A DNA stretch of 39,475 nt from Candidatus Neomarinimicrobiota bacterium. GTDB taxonomy: Bacteria > Fidelibacterota > Marinisomatia > Marinisomatales > S15-B10. Below the pieces are notes generated by a model. It saw nothing but the letters and a program-made list of their open reading frames with translations, searched no databases and had not been told where the DNA came from. Position numbers and translations under genes: made by a program. Shown piece by piece: positions 8,674 through 17,766 of the stretch (positions within the stretch are counted from its first letter, which is position 1; each line of letters opens with the position of its first letter). The stretch lies in NCBI GenBank assembly GCA_012964825.1, contig DTTI01000027.1, forward strand, positions 1-39,475. The letters are read 5' to 3'.

Positions 8674-9755
8674 TGGTTGATTATTTTCTCGAAATATTTT
8701 CTGGAATTCCATTTCTAGCATTTTCGCCTAATCTTTCATTCGTTCTGGCTGCAACCCTAGCAGGGCTTCCCTTATTTTTATTTATGGCGGTAAATGCTCT
8801 GGTTGCTGTCTATGCAGAGCGGAAAGTATCAGCCTTCATGCAGGATAGGTTGGGACCCATGGGCCAAGGTGTAGGTCTTCATGCAGGAAAATGGGGAATT
8901 CTTCAGACTGCGGCTGATGCTGTAAAGCTTATGACAAAAGAGGATATTATCCCGGCTACAGCAGATAGAAAGCTTTTTGTGATGGCTCCTTTCATTCTTT
9001 TTATCGGTTCTTTTTTGGCTTTTGCGGCACTTCCTTTTAATGAGCATGTGGTAGCAGCTGACTTCAATATTGGTCTATTCTACATTCTTGCAATGGGGTC
9101 GGTGGGTGTCATTGGTATCATCCTTGCAGGCTACAGTTCCAACAATAAATGGTCCCTCTACGGTGCAATGCGCTCCGCGGCGCAAATTGTAGGTTATGAG
9201 ATTCCGGCAGGTTTGTCGCTGCTAACTGTGATAATGCTTTCAGGAAGCCTTGCTTTTAAAGATATTGTTGCTGCACAAACAGGCACTACCCTTGCTGTAT
9301 TACCGAATTGGTTCATCTTTGATAACCCTTTTACTTTTGTCGCTTTCTGGCTTTTTTTCATTGCTGGTTTAGCTGAGGTTAACCGAACGCCTTTTGATTT
9401 ACCTGAAGCTGAATCGGAACTAGTGGCCGGTTTCCATACCGAATACTCAGGCATGCGCTGGTCGTTCTTCTTCCTGACAGAATATGCCAATATGTTTATT
9501 GTGGCCGGTGTTGCCTCTCTTGTTTTTCTCGGTGGCTGGCTTAGTCCCATCCCCGGTTACTTTCAAGGGAATCTCTGGGGTATTTTCTGGTTTCTGTCAA
9601 AGGCTTCTTTTCTGATTTTTGTCATGATGTGGTTTCGTTGGACGTTTCCACGGTTGCGCACAGATCAACTCATGCGTTTGTGTTGGAAGTTTTTCCTACC
9701 TGCTTCGTTCGTAACCATCATTGGTGTTGGTTTCTGGGACCTATTATTGAGGTAA
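8673..9755 (+). CDS. nuoH: NADH-quinone oxidoreductase subunit H, set 1
   Basis: Membrane subunit forming the quinone chamber and its link to the proton channels. The 360-residue protein has about eight to nine membrane helices. The signature YAERKVSAFMQDRLGP follows TM1, and EVNRTPFDLPEAESELVAGF, the acidic quinone-side loop, precedes HTEYSGMRWSFFFLTEYANM. The RWTFPRLRTDQLM motif precedes the last helices. The loop after GPMGQG contains a short insertion (VGLHAGKWG) relative to NuoH-2, where the motif is GPNRVGPQGLLQP. Confidence 0.95.
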   Translation: MVDYFLEIFSGIPFLAFSPNLSFVLAATLAGLPLFLFMAVNALVAVYAERKVSAFMQDRLGPMGQGVGLHAGKWGILQTAADAVKLMTKEDIIPATADRKLFVMAPFILFIGSFLAFAALPFNEHVVAADFNIGLFYILAMGSVGVIGIILAGYSSNNKWSLYGAMRSAAQIVGYEIPAGLSLLTVIMLSGSLAFKDIVAAQTGTTLAVLPNWFIFDNPFTFVAFWLFFIAGLAEVNRTPFDLPEAESELVAGFHTEYSGMRWSFFFLTEYANMFIVAGVASLVFLGGWLSPIPGYFQGNLWGIFWFLSKASFLIFVMMWFRWTFPRLRTDQLMRLCWKFFLPASFVTIIGVGFWDLLLR

Positions 9756-9759
9756 TATT

Positions 9760-10344
9760 TTGAACTATCTATCTAATATCTGGGAAACAATTTCATCAAT
9801 GTTTATAGGCATGAAGGTGACCATTGGGCACATGTTTAAGATCAGACGCGGAAATGTAACTCTTCAATATCCCGTAGAGCGCTGGCCCCAACCTGATCGT
9901 CACATCGGTTTCAGAGAAGACAGTTACAATGTGATTCGTTCCCGTCTCACCGTGGACATGGACGACTGCATCGGTTGTTTGAAGTGTGAACGTGCTTGTC
10001 CCGTTGACTGTATCAAGATTGAAACAGAAAAAGTTGATAAGGGTGCAGATATTCCAGAAGCTAATCACCGCGGTGTTACCTCACATGGAACCCAAAAAAG
10101 ACTTCTTGTTACACGGTTTGATATCGATATGACTGAGTGTTGTTATTGCAACCTTTGCGTATACCCATGTCCTGAGGAATGTATTTTCATGGTGGGTGGG
10201 CCAAACTCAAGCAAGCATGAGATCGATTACGAATTTTCAGAATATGATCGTGGTGATATGATTTATCGTTTTGCGAAAGTTCCAACGGATGTTATCCAAA
10301 CGTACGCAGAAACTAAAGATGATAAGGTGGAAGAGGCCGGATAA
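9760..10344 (+). CDS. nuoI: NADH-quinone oxidoreductase subunit I, set 1
   Basis: Two-[4Fe-4S] ferredoxin-like subunit (N6a, N6b) that delivers electrons to N2. First cluster C70, C73, C76, C80; second C127, C130, C133, C137, both CxxCxxCxxxCP. The 46-residue spacer between them is longer than in NuoI-2 (31 residues) and is charged. The TTG at 9760 is the likely start: GAGGT at 9749-9753 is six bases upstream, and an N-terminal amphipathic helix follows. The presence of an intact NuoI implies an electron route from some donor even though no NADH module is encoded in this set. Confidence 0.94.
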   Translation: MNYLSNIWETISSMFIGMKVTIGHMFKIRRGNVTLQYPVERWPQPDRHIGFREDSYNVIRSRLTVDMDDCIGCLKCERACPVDCIKIETEKVDKGADIPEANHRGVTSHGTQKRLLVTRFDIDMTECCYCNLCVYPCPEECIFMVGGPNSSKHEIDYEFSEYDRGDMIYRFAKVPTDVIQTYAETKDDKVEEAG

Positions 10345-10839
10345 GTGACTGGTACGTCATTTATTTTTTGGATTGTTGCTTTAGTTACAGTTGCATCCGC
10401 CGCAATGGTGGTATTTTCAAAAAACCTCATTTATTCAGCTATGGCCCTACTGTTTACTCTTATGGGTGTTGCTGGGCTCTACGTCTTCCTATGGGCGGAC
10501 TTTATCGCTGTGACTCAGATTCTCATTTACGTGGGGGGGATACTGGTGCTCATCATTTTCGGTATTATGCTCACTCATAGGATCACCAACGTCAGGCTGT
10601 CCCATTCCTCTATCCAGCAGGGTGTTGGGGGTGCCATCGTTTTGGTGATTTTTCTGGGGCTTACATCCATGATTCTTAAGGCACCGTGGTACAGGGCCAC
10701 AGCTGTTGAGCCTCAGGAAACTGTCCGCCAGATAGGTCGGTTACTGATGATCGATTATCTGCTGCCGTTTGAAGTTGCCTCTGTCTTACTTCTTGCCGCA
10801 CTTATGGGTGCTGCTCTTTTGTCCAGGAAGGTGGACTGA
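10345..10839 (+). CDS. nuoJ: NADH-quinone oxidoreductase subunit J, set 1
   Basis: Five-helix membrane subunit of 164 residues linking the quinone site to the antiporter-like subunits. The conserved third helix reads FIAVTQILIYVGGILVLIIF, with the pi-bulge tyrosine region, and the C-terminus ends DYLLPFEVASVLLLAALMGA, as in the family. It starts with GTG directly after the nuoI-1 stop and its TGA overlaps the nuoK-1 ATG (TGATG). Confidence 0.94.
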   Translation: MTGTSFIFWIVALVTVASAAMVVFSKNLIYSAMALLFTLMGVAGLYVFLWADFIAVTQILIYVGGILVLIIFGIMLTHRITNVRLSHSSIQQGVGGAIVLVIFLGLTSMILKAPWYRATAVEPQETVRQIGRLLMIDYLLPFEVASVLLLAALMGAALLSRKVD

Positions 10840-11144
10840 TGGTGGATCTCAACAGTTATCTGGTTATCGGCGCCCTGCTTTTCTCACTGGGGCTTTTTGG
10901 TGTCATTACACGACGGAATGGTGTGGCGGTGCTTATGGGAGTGGAATTGATCCTTAACGCGGCCAATGTCAATTTTATAGCCTTTGCCCGGTTTGGCGGT
11001 ATGGATTTTTCCGGCCATGTCTTTGCTCTGTTTGTCATCGTTATGGCGGCGGCGGAAGCGGCGGTGGCCCTGGCCATCATTTTGAATATTTTTAACAACA
11101 TGGGAACCATCAACATTGATGAAGCCGATCAGCTGAAACAGTAG
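10839..11144 (+). CDS. nuoK: NADH-quinone oxidoreductase subunit K, set 1
   Basis: MrpC-like subunit, 101 residues, three membrane helices. The two buried proton-path glutamates are present: E36 in GVELILNAANVNF and E73 in the AAAEAAVALAI helix. Length is exactly typical. Its stop TAG overlaps the GTG of nuoL-1 (TAGTG at 11142-11146). Confidence 0.95.
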   Translation: MVDLNSYLVIGALLFSLGLFGVITRRNGVAVLMGVELILNAANVNFIAFARFGGMDFSGHVFALFVIVMAAAEAAVALAIILNIFNNMGTINIDEADQLKQ

Positions 11145-13189
11145 TGGTCAACTACGGTATAGCAATTCTTCTCCTGCCCCTTCTGGCCTTTGTGGCCCAG
11201 ATTTTTGTGGGGAAGCGCCTTCCGAGAAATGGCGACTGGGTTTCCGTCGGGGCGGTGGCTCTAACGCTCTGTCTCTCCCTGGCAATGTTTGGCGTTATGT
11301 TGGTGAAATATGATCCTGAATTTTCTGTTGATCAGACTTGGACTTGGTTCGATCTTGGTTCGCTGAAAGTTCAAATAGGTATTCTTATAGATAACGTCAC
11401 TGTTGTGATGCTCCTTGTGGTCTCTCTCGTTTCAACACTGGTTCATGTCTACTCCACAGCCTACATGGAAGGCGATCTGCGGTACTCCCGTTATTTCGCT
11501 TTCCTTTCACTTTTCACTTTCTCCATGAACGGTATCATTCTTGCTAACAGTCTTCTCGGAATCTATATTTTCTGGGAGTTGGTAGGTCTCAGTTCTTATC
11601 TCCTTATCGGACACTGGTTTGAGAAAGATTCGGCATCTGATGCCGCCAAGAAAGCATTTCTTGTTAACAGGGTGGGTGATATTGGCATGTTCATCGGTAT
11701 CATGCTCTTTTTCACTGCCACCGGTTCCTTTCTATTCAGAGATGTTTTCGCCGGGGTGGAAAGTGGCCTTCTGTCTACAGAAACCCTCACCATTGCCGGA
11801 CTCTGTCTGTTCGCCGGTGCTATCGGAAAATCGGCTCAGTTTCCGCTTCATGTCTGGTTGCCTGACGCTATGGAAGGCCCCACGCCCGTCAGTGCTCTCA
11901 TACATGCTGCTACTATGGTGGCAGCCGGTGTCTATCTAACGTTCCGTCTTTTTCCCATTTTTACGCCGGCAGCGCTCACCGTCATCGCTTACATCGGTGG
12001 GTTCACCGCTATTTTTGCAGCAATCATTGCCGTAACACAGAATGATATTAAAAAGGTGCTAGCCTACTCAACGGTGAGTCAGCTCGGCTATATGATTCTG
12101 GCTATGGGCGTGGGGGCGTACACCTACGGACTTTTTCATCTTGTGACTCATGCTGCCTTCAAAGCGGGGCTTTTTCTCTGTAGCGGCAGTGTAATTCACG
12201 CCATGCATCACGCCTACCATGAACTCCATGATCATGAGTCCGATCCGCAGGATATGCGAAACATGGGTGGTATGAAGAGTAAGATGAAAACCACTTATCT
12301 CACCATGCTCATCTGCACGGTTGCGCTGGCAGGTGTTCCATTTACATCAGGTTTTCTCTCTAAGGATGCCATCCTTGCCGGCACGCTGTCTTTTACCATG
12401 CATCATCCTGAGCATTTCTTGCTGGCTTTGTTTGGATTTGGCGCTGCTTTTTTGACGGCTTTCTATATGTTCAGATTGGTCTTCATGACTTTTTACGGTG
12501 AACCTGTTCGGCGGGAAGTGTATGATAATATACACGAGTCGCCATCGGCCATGACGGCGCCTTTGGTGACCCTAGCCACACTGTCATTTTTTCTATTCTT
12601 CACTCTGCCGTATTTCAACCCGTTTTCTGATCACGGCTGGTTCACGGTGCTTATCGAGGCACAGGACTCCGTTGTGCCGGGGCACCTTAACCCCCCGGCC
12701 AACGAAATTGCGGGAGAGATGCATCATGCTCATATGCCGGCCATGTTCTTGTCAATTCTAATCGCCTTCAGCGGCATTGGCTTGGCGGTGCTCATGTATC
12801 TGCAAAAGCGAATCTCCGCCGATGATATGGCGGTGAAGCTGGCCCTGCCGTACAAACTTTCTTTTAACAAATTCTTTGTTGATGAAACGTATCAGCGTTA
12901 TCTCATCAACCCTTCGCTTATCTTAGCCCGAATGATAGCCTTTGTCGATTGGGAGCTTTATGACAAATATATCGTGAACGGTTTCGGCAAGGTGTCGGTG
13001 TGGTTTTCCAGGATTGTGGGCATTCGCTGGGACTATGATATTCTTGATCAGAAGATTGTGGATGGTATAGGCCGGAGCATAAGCTTTTTTGGTTCAGGAC
13101 TCCGCCTTGTTCAGACGGGAAAGGTTCAGAACTATCTTGTTTGGGTTCTGGCCGGAGTCATCATGATTTATGTCTGGCAAACCATTTAG
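11144..13189 (+). CDS. nuoL: NADH-quinone oxidoreductase subunit L, set 1 (long lateral helix)
   Basis: Distal antiporter-like proton pump of complex I, 681 residues, starting with GTG. The TM5 glutamate E145 (FWELVGLSSYLLIG) and TM7 lysine K229 (GAIGKSAQFPLHVWLPDAMEGPTPVS) are present, as is HAATMVAAGVYL in TM8. The C-terminal lateral helix region runs from about residue 575 (NKFFVDETYQ) to 657 (LVQTGKVQNY). From DETY to QTGK is 78 residues, against about 50 in most NuoL proteins I can recall, and it contains two D-x-IVxG-like units (near 607 and 635). This is a canonical NuoL otherwise. The extension is discussed in the findings. Confidence 0.96.
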   Translation: MVNYGIAILLLPLLAFVAQIFVGKRLPRNGDWVSVGAVALTLCLSLAMFGVMLVKYDPEFSVDQTWTWFDLGSLKVQIGILIDNVTVVMLLVVSLVSTLVHVYSTAYMEGDLRYSRYFAFLSLFTFSMNGIILANSLLGIYIFWELVGLSSYLLIGHWFEKDSASDAAKKAFLVNRVGDIGMFIGIMLFFTATGSFLFRDVFAGVESGLLSTETLTIAGLCLFAGAIGKSAQFPLHVWLPDAMEGPTPVSALIHAATMVAAGVYLTFRLFPIFTPAALTVIAYIGGFTAIFAAIIAVTQNDIKKVLAYSTVSQLGYMILAMGVGAYTYGLFHLVTHAAFKAGLFLCSGSVIHAMHHAYHELHDHESDPQDMRNMGGMKSKMKTTYLTMLICTVALAGVPFTSGFLSKDAILAGTLSFTMHHPEHFLLALFGFGAAFLTAFYMFRLVFMTFYGEPVRREVYDNIHESPSAMTAPLVTLATLSFFLFFTLPYFNPFSDHGWFTVLIEAQDSVVPGHLNPPANEIAGEMHHAHMPAMFLSILIAFSGIGLAVLMYLQKRISADDMAVKLALPYKLSFNKFFVDETYQRYLINPSLILARMIAFVDWELYDKYIVNGFGKVSVWFSRIVGIRWDYDILDQKIVDGIGRSISFFGSGLRLVQTGKVQNYLVWVLAGVIMIYVWQTI

Positions 13190-13210
13190 TTAAAGAGGGA
13201 ATTGAATCAT

Positions 13211-14758
13211 ATGGATTTCAATATTTTGAGTTGGTTGATCTGGGTGCCAGTGGTAGGTGCAATGGTTATTGTTGCTCTTCCCCGGGACAAAGCAGATGTT
13301 ATCAAATGGGTGGCGGTCGCATTTACCGGGCTTCAACTCATTATTGCCGTCGTGCTCTGGATGAATTTTGATAAAGATTTTGTGGGTTTTCAGTTTATGG
13401 AGAAAGCGGCTTGGATTCCGTCTTTTAATATTACTTATATGCTGGGTGTGGATGGTCTTAGTCTCCCTATGGTGGTCCTGACGGCTTTGCTTTCATTCCT
13501 CTGCATATTTGTAAGCTGGAATATTGATAAAGCGCTGAAAGGCTATTTTTCTCTTTTCCTTCTTCTGGACGCGGGTATGGTAGGTGTTTTTGTCTCCCTG
13601 GACTTTTTTCTCTTCTATGTCTTTTGGGAGGTGATGCTCTTGCCCATGTATTTCCTCATCGGTATATGGGGAGGTCCCCAGCGCGAATATGCCGCCATCA
13701 AATTTTTTCTTTACACGCTGTTTGGTTCTGTTCTTATGCTGATAGCCATTCTGGCTCTCTACTACACTTGCGGAAGAACATTTAACATGCTCGAACTGAT
13801 GGCTATCGCTCCCACCGCACTGGGTTCACTTTCCTGGTGGGGTTTTAGTGGAATGAAAGTTGTCTGGATATTGCTCTTCATCGGTTTTGCCATCAAAGTT
13901 CCCATCTTTCCATTCCACACGTGGTTACCATTGGCACATGTTGAGGCACCGACGGCCGTCTCCGTCATACTAGCCGGTGTGCTATTGAAAATGGGTACTT
14001 ATGGGCTTTTGCGGATCAATTACCCCATGATTCCCGATGGGACGGTTTGGTTCGCGGGAGCTCTTGCTGTGCTGGCACTCATTAACATTATTTGGGGTGC
14101 GCTTTGTGCTTTGGCCCAAACAGATCTGAAGAAGATGGTGGCTTATTCATCCATCAATCATATGGGTTACGTCATGCTGGGGATGGCTGCTGTGGTAGCG
14201 GCGGGACCACAACACGGATCCAATTCAGCAGCGGCCCAGCTAGGGATGAACGGCGCTGTACTCCAAATGTTTAATCATGGTACCATCACTGCCATGCTAT
14301 TTATTCTGGTGGGTGTCATTTACGATCGTGCTCATCACCGGAATATAGATGGTTTCGGTGGTCTGGCTTCGAAAACACCCATTTACGCAGGTGTTGTTGC
14401 CCTGGCTTGGTTTGCGGGCCTCGGTCTGCCCGGTCTCTCAGGGTTCATCGGCGAGGCCATGGTCTTCCTGGGCGCCTTTCCAGTTTACAGGACTATTGTC
14501 GTGATCTCCACCCTGGGGATTTTGCTGAATGCCGCATATTTCCTCTGGTCTTACCAGAGAATCTTTCTGGGCAAGCTGAATGAGAAATATGTTGATCTTC
14601 CGGAGATCAGCGGGAGGGAACTGTTCACCCTTGTGCCGCTGGCGGTGCTGGTGATCTTGCTGGGAGTCTATCCTTCACCCCTGATTGATATCATGAAAAC
14701 TACCATGGCACACATCATTGAACTTGTTCAGGTGAGCCCGCTTCTGACAGTAGACTGA
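13211..14758 (+). CDS. nuoM: NADH-quinone oxidoreductase subunit M, set 1
   Basis: Second antiporter-like pump, 515 residues and about 14 helices. Motifs: GVDGLSLPMVVLTALLS, the TM5 glutamate in FYVFWEVMLLPMYFLIGIWGG, the TM7 lysine in FAIKVPIFPFHTWLPLAHVEAPTAVS, ILAGVLLKMGTYG in TM8, and DLKKMVAYSSINHMGYV. The usual HTWLPDAH reads HTWLPLAH here. ATG 13211 lies ten bases after the GAGGG at 13196-13200; the in-frame TTG at 13202 is too close to it. Confidence 0.95.
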   Translation: MDFNILSWLIWVPVVGAMVIVALPRDKADVIKWVAVAFTGLQLIIAVVLWMNFDKDFVGFQFMEKAAWIPSFNITYMLGVDGLSLPMVVLTALLSFLCIFVSWNIDKALKGYFSLFLLLDAGMVGVFVSLDFFLFYVFWEVMLLPMYFLIGIWGGPQREYAAIKFFLYTLFGSVLMLIAILALYYTCGRTFNMLELMAIAPTALGSLSWWGFSGMKVVWILLFIGFAIKVPIFPFHTWLPLAHVEAPTAVSVILAGVLLKMGTYGLLRINYPMIPDGTVWFAGALAVLALINIIWGALCALAQTDLKKMVAYSSINHMGYVMLGMAAVVAAGPQHGSNSAAAQLGMNGAVLQMFNHGTITAMLFILVGVIYDRAHHRNIDGFGGLASKTPIYAGVVALAWFAGLGLPGLSGFIGEAMVFLGAFPVYRTIVVISTLGILLNAAYFLWSYQRIFLGKLNEKYVDLPEISGRELFTLVPLAVLVILLGVYPSPLIDIMKTTMAHIIELVQVSPLLTVD

Positions 14759-14761
14759 TCA

Positions 14762-16255
14762 ATGGGAAATATTCAGAGTATATCCTATTTTTTCCCTGAA
14801 TTGGTGCTGACCGCCACCGTAGTGGTGGCCCTCATCGCAGATCTGGTCTATTCAGACAGAAATTCGTATAAAGTAGGCTACCTGGTTATCGCGGGTCTAG
14901 TTGTGGCCTCTTTTACGTTGTGGCTGTCACCACCGGAAGAGACCACCGCCATCTTTCTCAACACAATTGTGGTTGACCCGTTTTCAAGGATTTTCAAGTT
15001 TGTTTTTCTCCTGGCCACGTTCATTGTGGTGCTCATGTCCATGAACAGTGACGAATTGAAAAGTGTGAGAACGGGAGAATATTATACTCTCATGGCGATC
15101 ATGGTGCTGGGGATGTCACTTATGGCTTCAAGTGTGGACCTTATTATGGTCTATCTCTCCATTGAGGTGGTTTCCATTGTTTCATTTATCCTCGCCGGTT
15201 ACCTGAGAGCGCAGGTCCGGTCAAACGAAGCAGCGTTGAAGTATGTCATTTATGGGGCATTTTCGTCAGGGTTGATGCTTTACGGCCTTAGTTTATTGTA
15301 CGGGCTTACCGGGACGACGAAATTGTTCGAGCTCAGCGGAGTAATTTCAAGCTTAGGCCCGGGATCAAATTTGACCCTCACAGTAGCTACGATTCTAATT
15401 ATGGCGGGATTTGGCTACAAAGTGGCCATCGTGCCATTCCATTTCTGGACACCTGATGTGTACGAAGGGGCCCCGACACCCGTAACAGCTTATCTGTCTG
15501 TGGCACCCAAAGCGGCGGGTTTTGCACTTCTGATCCGTTTCCTCAATTCACTTTTTGGCACCGACCAGCCCCTCAACTCACCTGTCTGGCAAGTCATGGA
15601 AGGTGTTCCTTGGCAGGATATTCTTATGGTGCTGGCAGCGGTAACCATGACTGTGGGTAATCTTGTGGCTATCCAGCAGCAAAATGTCAAGCGCCTTCTT
15701 GCTTATTCCAGCATTGCCCACGCCGGTTATATTCTCATGGGTGTACCGGTGCTTTCTCAAGAGGGTGTCTACGCTATTATATTCTACATTATTGTTTATC
15801 TGTTCATGCAGTTGGGGGCGTTCTTTTTGGCCATCGTTGTTTCCAACAGATATGGAACTGAGACCATCGAAGAATACAGCGGCATAGGCTGGAAGTCGCC
15901 CTATCTCGGTTTTTTCATGGCAGTCTTCATGTTTTCTCTCACTGGGATTCCGCCTACCGCCGGTTTCATCGGAAAAATGTATCTATTCGCTGCTCTGATT
16001 AACGGTGGTTCTCAGTTCTACTGGCTCGCCATTATTGGTGTTCTGAATAGTGTTATTTCTCTGTACTATTATATGAGAATTGTGAAGGTGATGTATTTTC
16101 AAGGTGAGCGGGTGAAGGACCTTTATGTTCCCGGTGGAATGTCATTGGCTATTGTTTTGGCCATGGGTATTCCTTCAATCTTTTTCGGAATTCGGTGGTC
16201 ATTCCTTGCTGATTGGGTGAACAGCTCACTGAAGTTTTTCGTAGCCGGCTTCTAA
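14762..16255 (+). CDS. nuoN: NADH-quinone oxidoreductase subunit N, set 1
   Basis: Third antiporter-like pump, 497 residues. The TM5 glutamate is in MVYLSIEVVSIVSFILAGYLR, followed by SNEAALKYVIYGAFSSGLMLYG. The TM7 lysine is in GFGYKVAIVPFHFWTPDVYEGAPTPVTAYLSVAPKAAGFA. VKRLLAYSSIAHAGYILMG is also present. Length is typical. It is the last gene of set 1; the 46-base gap to nuoA-2 holds no terminator that I can see, so transcription may continue into set 2. Confidence 0.95.
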   Translation: MGNIQSISYFFPELVLTATVVVALIADLVYSDRNSYKVGYLVIAGLVVASFTLWLSPPEETTAIFLNTIVVDPFSRIFKFVFLLATFIVVLMSMNSDELKSVRTGEYYTLMAIMVLGMSLMASSVDLIMVYLSIEVVSIVSFILAGYLRAQVRSNEAALKYVIYGAFSSGLMLYGLSLLYGLTGTTKLFELSGVISSLGPGSNLTLTVATILIMAGFGYKVAIVPFHFWTPDVYEGAPTPVTAYLSVAPKAAGFALLIRFLNSLFGTDQPLNSPVWQVMEGVPWQDILMVLAAVTMTVGNLVAIQQQNVKRLLAYSSIAHAGYILMGVPVLSQEGVYAIIFYIIVYLFMQLGAFFLAIVVSNRYGTETIEEYSGIGWKSPYLGFFMAVFMFSLTGIPPTAGFIGKMYLFAALINGGSQFYWLAIIGVLNSVISLYYYMRIVKVMYFQGERVKDLYVPGGMSLAIVLAMGIPSIFFGIRWSFLADWVNSSLKFFVAGF

Positions 16256-16301
16256 TCAAACACTAATTCTACCCGAGATTACTCAGTTATTTCAGAGGGG
16301 A

Positions 16302-16688
16302 TTGGTAAATTCGATTCTGATTATGATTGAGCATTATTTTCCAATAATGATTGTCTTTATTGTGGCAGCGGGCTTTGCTTTCGGAAGTCTCATTTTGACG
16401 CATCTGATGGGCCCACGGGTTCCGAATTCTGTAAAACTAATGCCATATGAATCGGGCGTGGATCAGGTCGGAGAAACGAGGATTCGGTTTTCCATCCGAT
16501 TTTTCCTCATCGCGCTTTTGTTCATCATCTTCGATATTGAAATTGTTTTTCTCTATCCATGGGCGGTGGTGTTCAAAGATTTTCTTTCAGCAGGTCCCTT
16601 CATTTTTTTCGAAATGGTTGTTTTTCTTGCTATCCTTGCATTCGGTTTTATCTACGTCTGGCGAAGCGGTGCGCTAGAATGGGAATAG
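16302..16688 (+). CDS. nuoA: NADH-quinone oxidoreductase subunit A, set 2
   Basis: Three-helix complex I subunit with YESGVDQVGETRIRFSIRFF before TM2, IALLFIIFDIEIVFLYPWAVVFKDF in TM2 and loop, and a C-terminus ending VWRSGALEWE. It resembles the proteobacterial/Nitrospina-type NuoA more than NuoA-1 (no YECGE, no Pro-rich tail), so the two nuoA genes are not a recent duplication. Start is uncertain. TTG 16302 lies close to an AGAGGGG at 16294-16300, while ATG 16323 gives the family-like MIEHYFPIMIVFIV N-terminus but has no nearby ribosome site. Confidence 0.93.
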   Translation: MVNSILIMIEHYFPIMIVFIVAAGFAFGSLILTHLMGPRVPNSVKLMPYESGVDQVGETRIRFSIRFFLIALLFIIFDIEIVFLYPWAVVFKDFLSAGPFIFFEMVVFLAILAFGFIYVWRSGALEWE

Positions 16689-16752
16689 TGTGAATCAGGG
16701 ATTTGAGTGTGAACGATACACCACCTATTACTAATTAGGATAAAATAATGTC

Positions 16753-17250
16753 ATGTCCTTGATTAAAGACGACATCAAATCAAATATATTGACTACAACA
16801 ATTGAGAGTGCTGTGAACTGGGGTAGAAAGAACTCGCTCTGGCCCATGCCTTTCGGTACGGCCTGTTGCGGCATCGAGTTCATGGCTGTCTTGGCCGCTC
16901 GCACAGACATATCCCGCTTCGGTGCCGAAGCTATCCGATTTTCGCCGCGCCAGTCAGATCTACTCATCGTTGCGGGAAGAATATCCATCAAGATGATGCC
17001 CGTTCTCATCCGCATTTACGAACAAATGCCGGAACCGAAGTGGGTGGTCTCCATGGGAGCCTGTGCATCAACGGGAGGTGTTTTCGACACATACAGCGTC
17101 ATCCAGGGAGTCGATCAGTTCATTCCTGTTGATGTCTACGTCCCGGGCTGTCCCCCCCGCCCCGAAGGCGTTGTTGAAAGTCTGTTGAAAATCCAGGAAC
17201 TGGTGGAGAAGGAAAAATTTTCCGACTATGCGGTCTCCGATTCCAAATAG
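16753..17250 (+). CDS. nuoB: NADH-quinone oxidoreductase subunit B (N2 cluster), set 2
   Basis: Carries the terminal [4Fe-4S] cluster N2 that reduces quinone. Its 165 residues contain all four ligands: C38 and C39 (GTACCGIEF), C104 (GACASTGG) and C133 (PGCPPRPEG). It is the only nuoB in the window, serving or potentially serving both complex I sets. The leader is odd: AGGA at 16737-16740 is best spaced for an ATG at 16748 that opens a four-codon frame (M-S-C-P-stop) overlapping the true ATG at 16753. Confidence 0.97.
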   Translation: MSLIKDDIKSNILTTTIESAVNWGRKNSLWPMPFGTACCGIEFMAVLAARTDISRFGAEAIRFSPRQSDLLIVAGRISIKMMPVLIRIYEQMPEPKWVVSMGACASTGGVFDTYSVIQGVDQFIPVDVYVPGCPPRPEGVVESLLKIQELVEKEKFSDYAVSDSK

Positions 17251-17766
17251 ATGCCGCTCGAACAGACAATTTCCGATATAAAGGAATCTTTCCCAAAAGC
17301 GGTTCTGGGTGTAACAGAATATGCCGGTGAGCAGTTTGTTCACATTAAGGGCGAAAGTGTCTTGGATATACTCGAACTCTTCAAGAATGACGGGTTTGAC
17401 TTTCTGGCCGATCTTACAGCGGTAGACAATCTGACTCTAGGCGGCTTCGAGCGTTTCGCCGTAGTCTATCATCTGCTCTCACACAAGTCTGTTATGAGGA
17501 TTACCATAAAGGCGTATGTAACAGAAAAGAATCCGACCCTGCCATCCGTCGAAAGTCTCTGGAAAACTGCCGATTGGCAGGAGAGGGAGGTGTATGATCT
17601 GTTCGGTATCTCCTTTGAAGACCATCCAAACCTCACGCGGATCATGAACCCAGACACCTATGATGGGCACCCGTTACGAAAAGATTATCCCAGGAAGGGG
17701 CGGACTGAGAGAATTGATTTTCCTCAGGTTATTCGCGGTATCAGAAAGGAAAACGACTCGAAATGA
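17251..17766 (+). CDS. nuoC: NADH-quinone oxidoreductase subunit C, set 2
   Basis: 30 kDa peripheral-arm subunit, 171 residues, starting at the ATG immediately after the nuoB stop. Family signature VESLWKTADWQEREVYDLFGISFEDHP, then NLTRIMNP and GHPLRKDYPRKGR. Compared with NuoC-1 it has a longer N-terminal domain containing FDFLADLTAVDN. Its TGA overlaps the ATG of nuoD-2 as ATGA. Confidence 0.95.
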   Translation: MPLEQTISDIKESFPKAVLGVTEYAGEQFVHIKGESVLDILELFKNDGFDFLADLTAVDNLTLGGFERFAVVYHLLSHKSVMRITIKAYVTEKNPTLPSVESLWKTADWQEREVYDLFGISFEDHPNLTRIMNPDTYDGHPLRKDYPRKGRTERIDFPQVIRGIRKENDSK

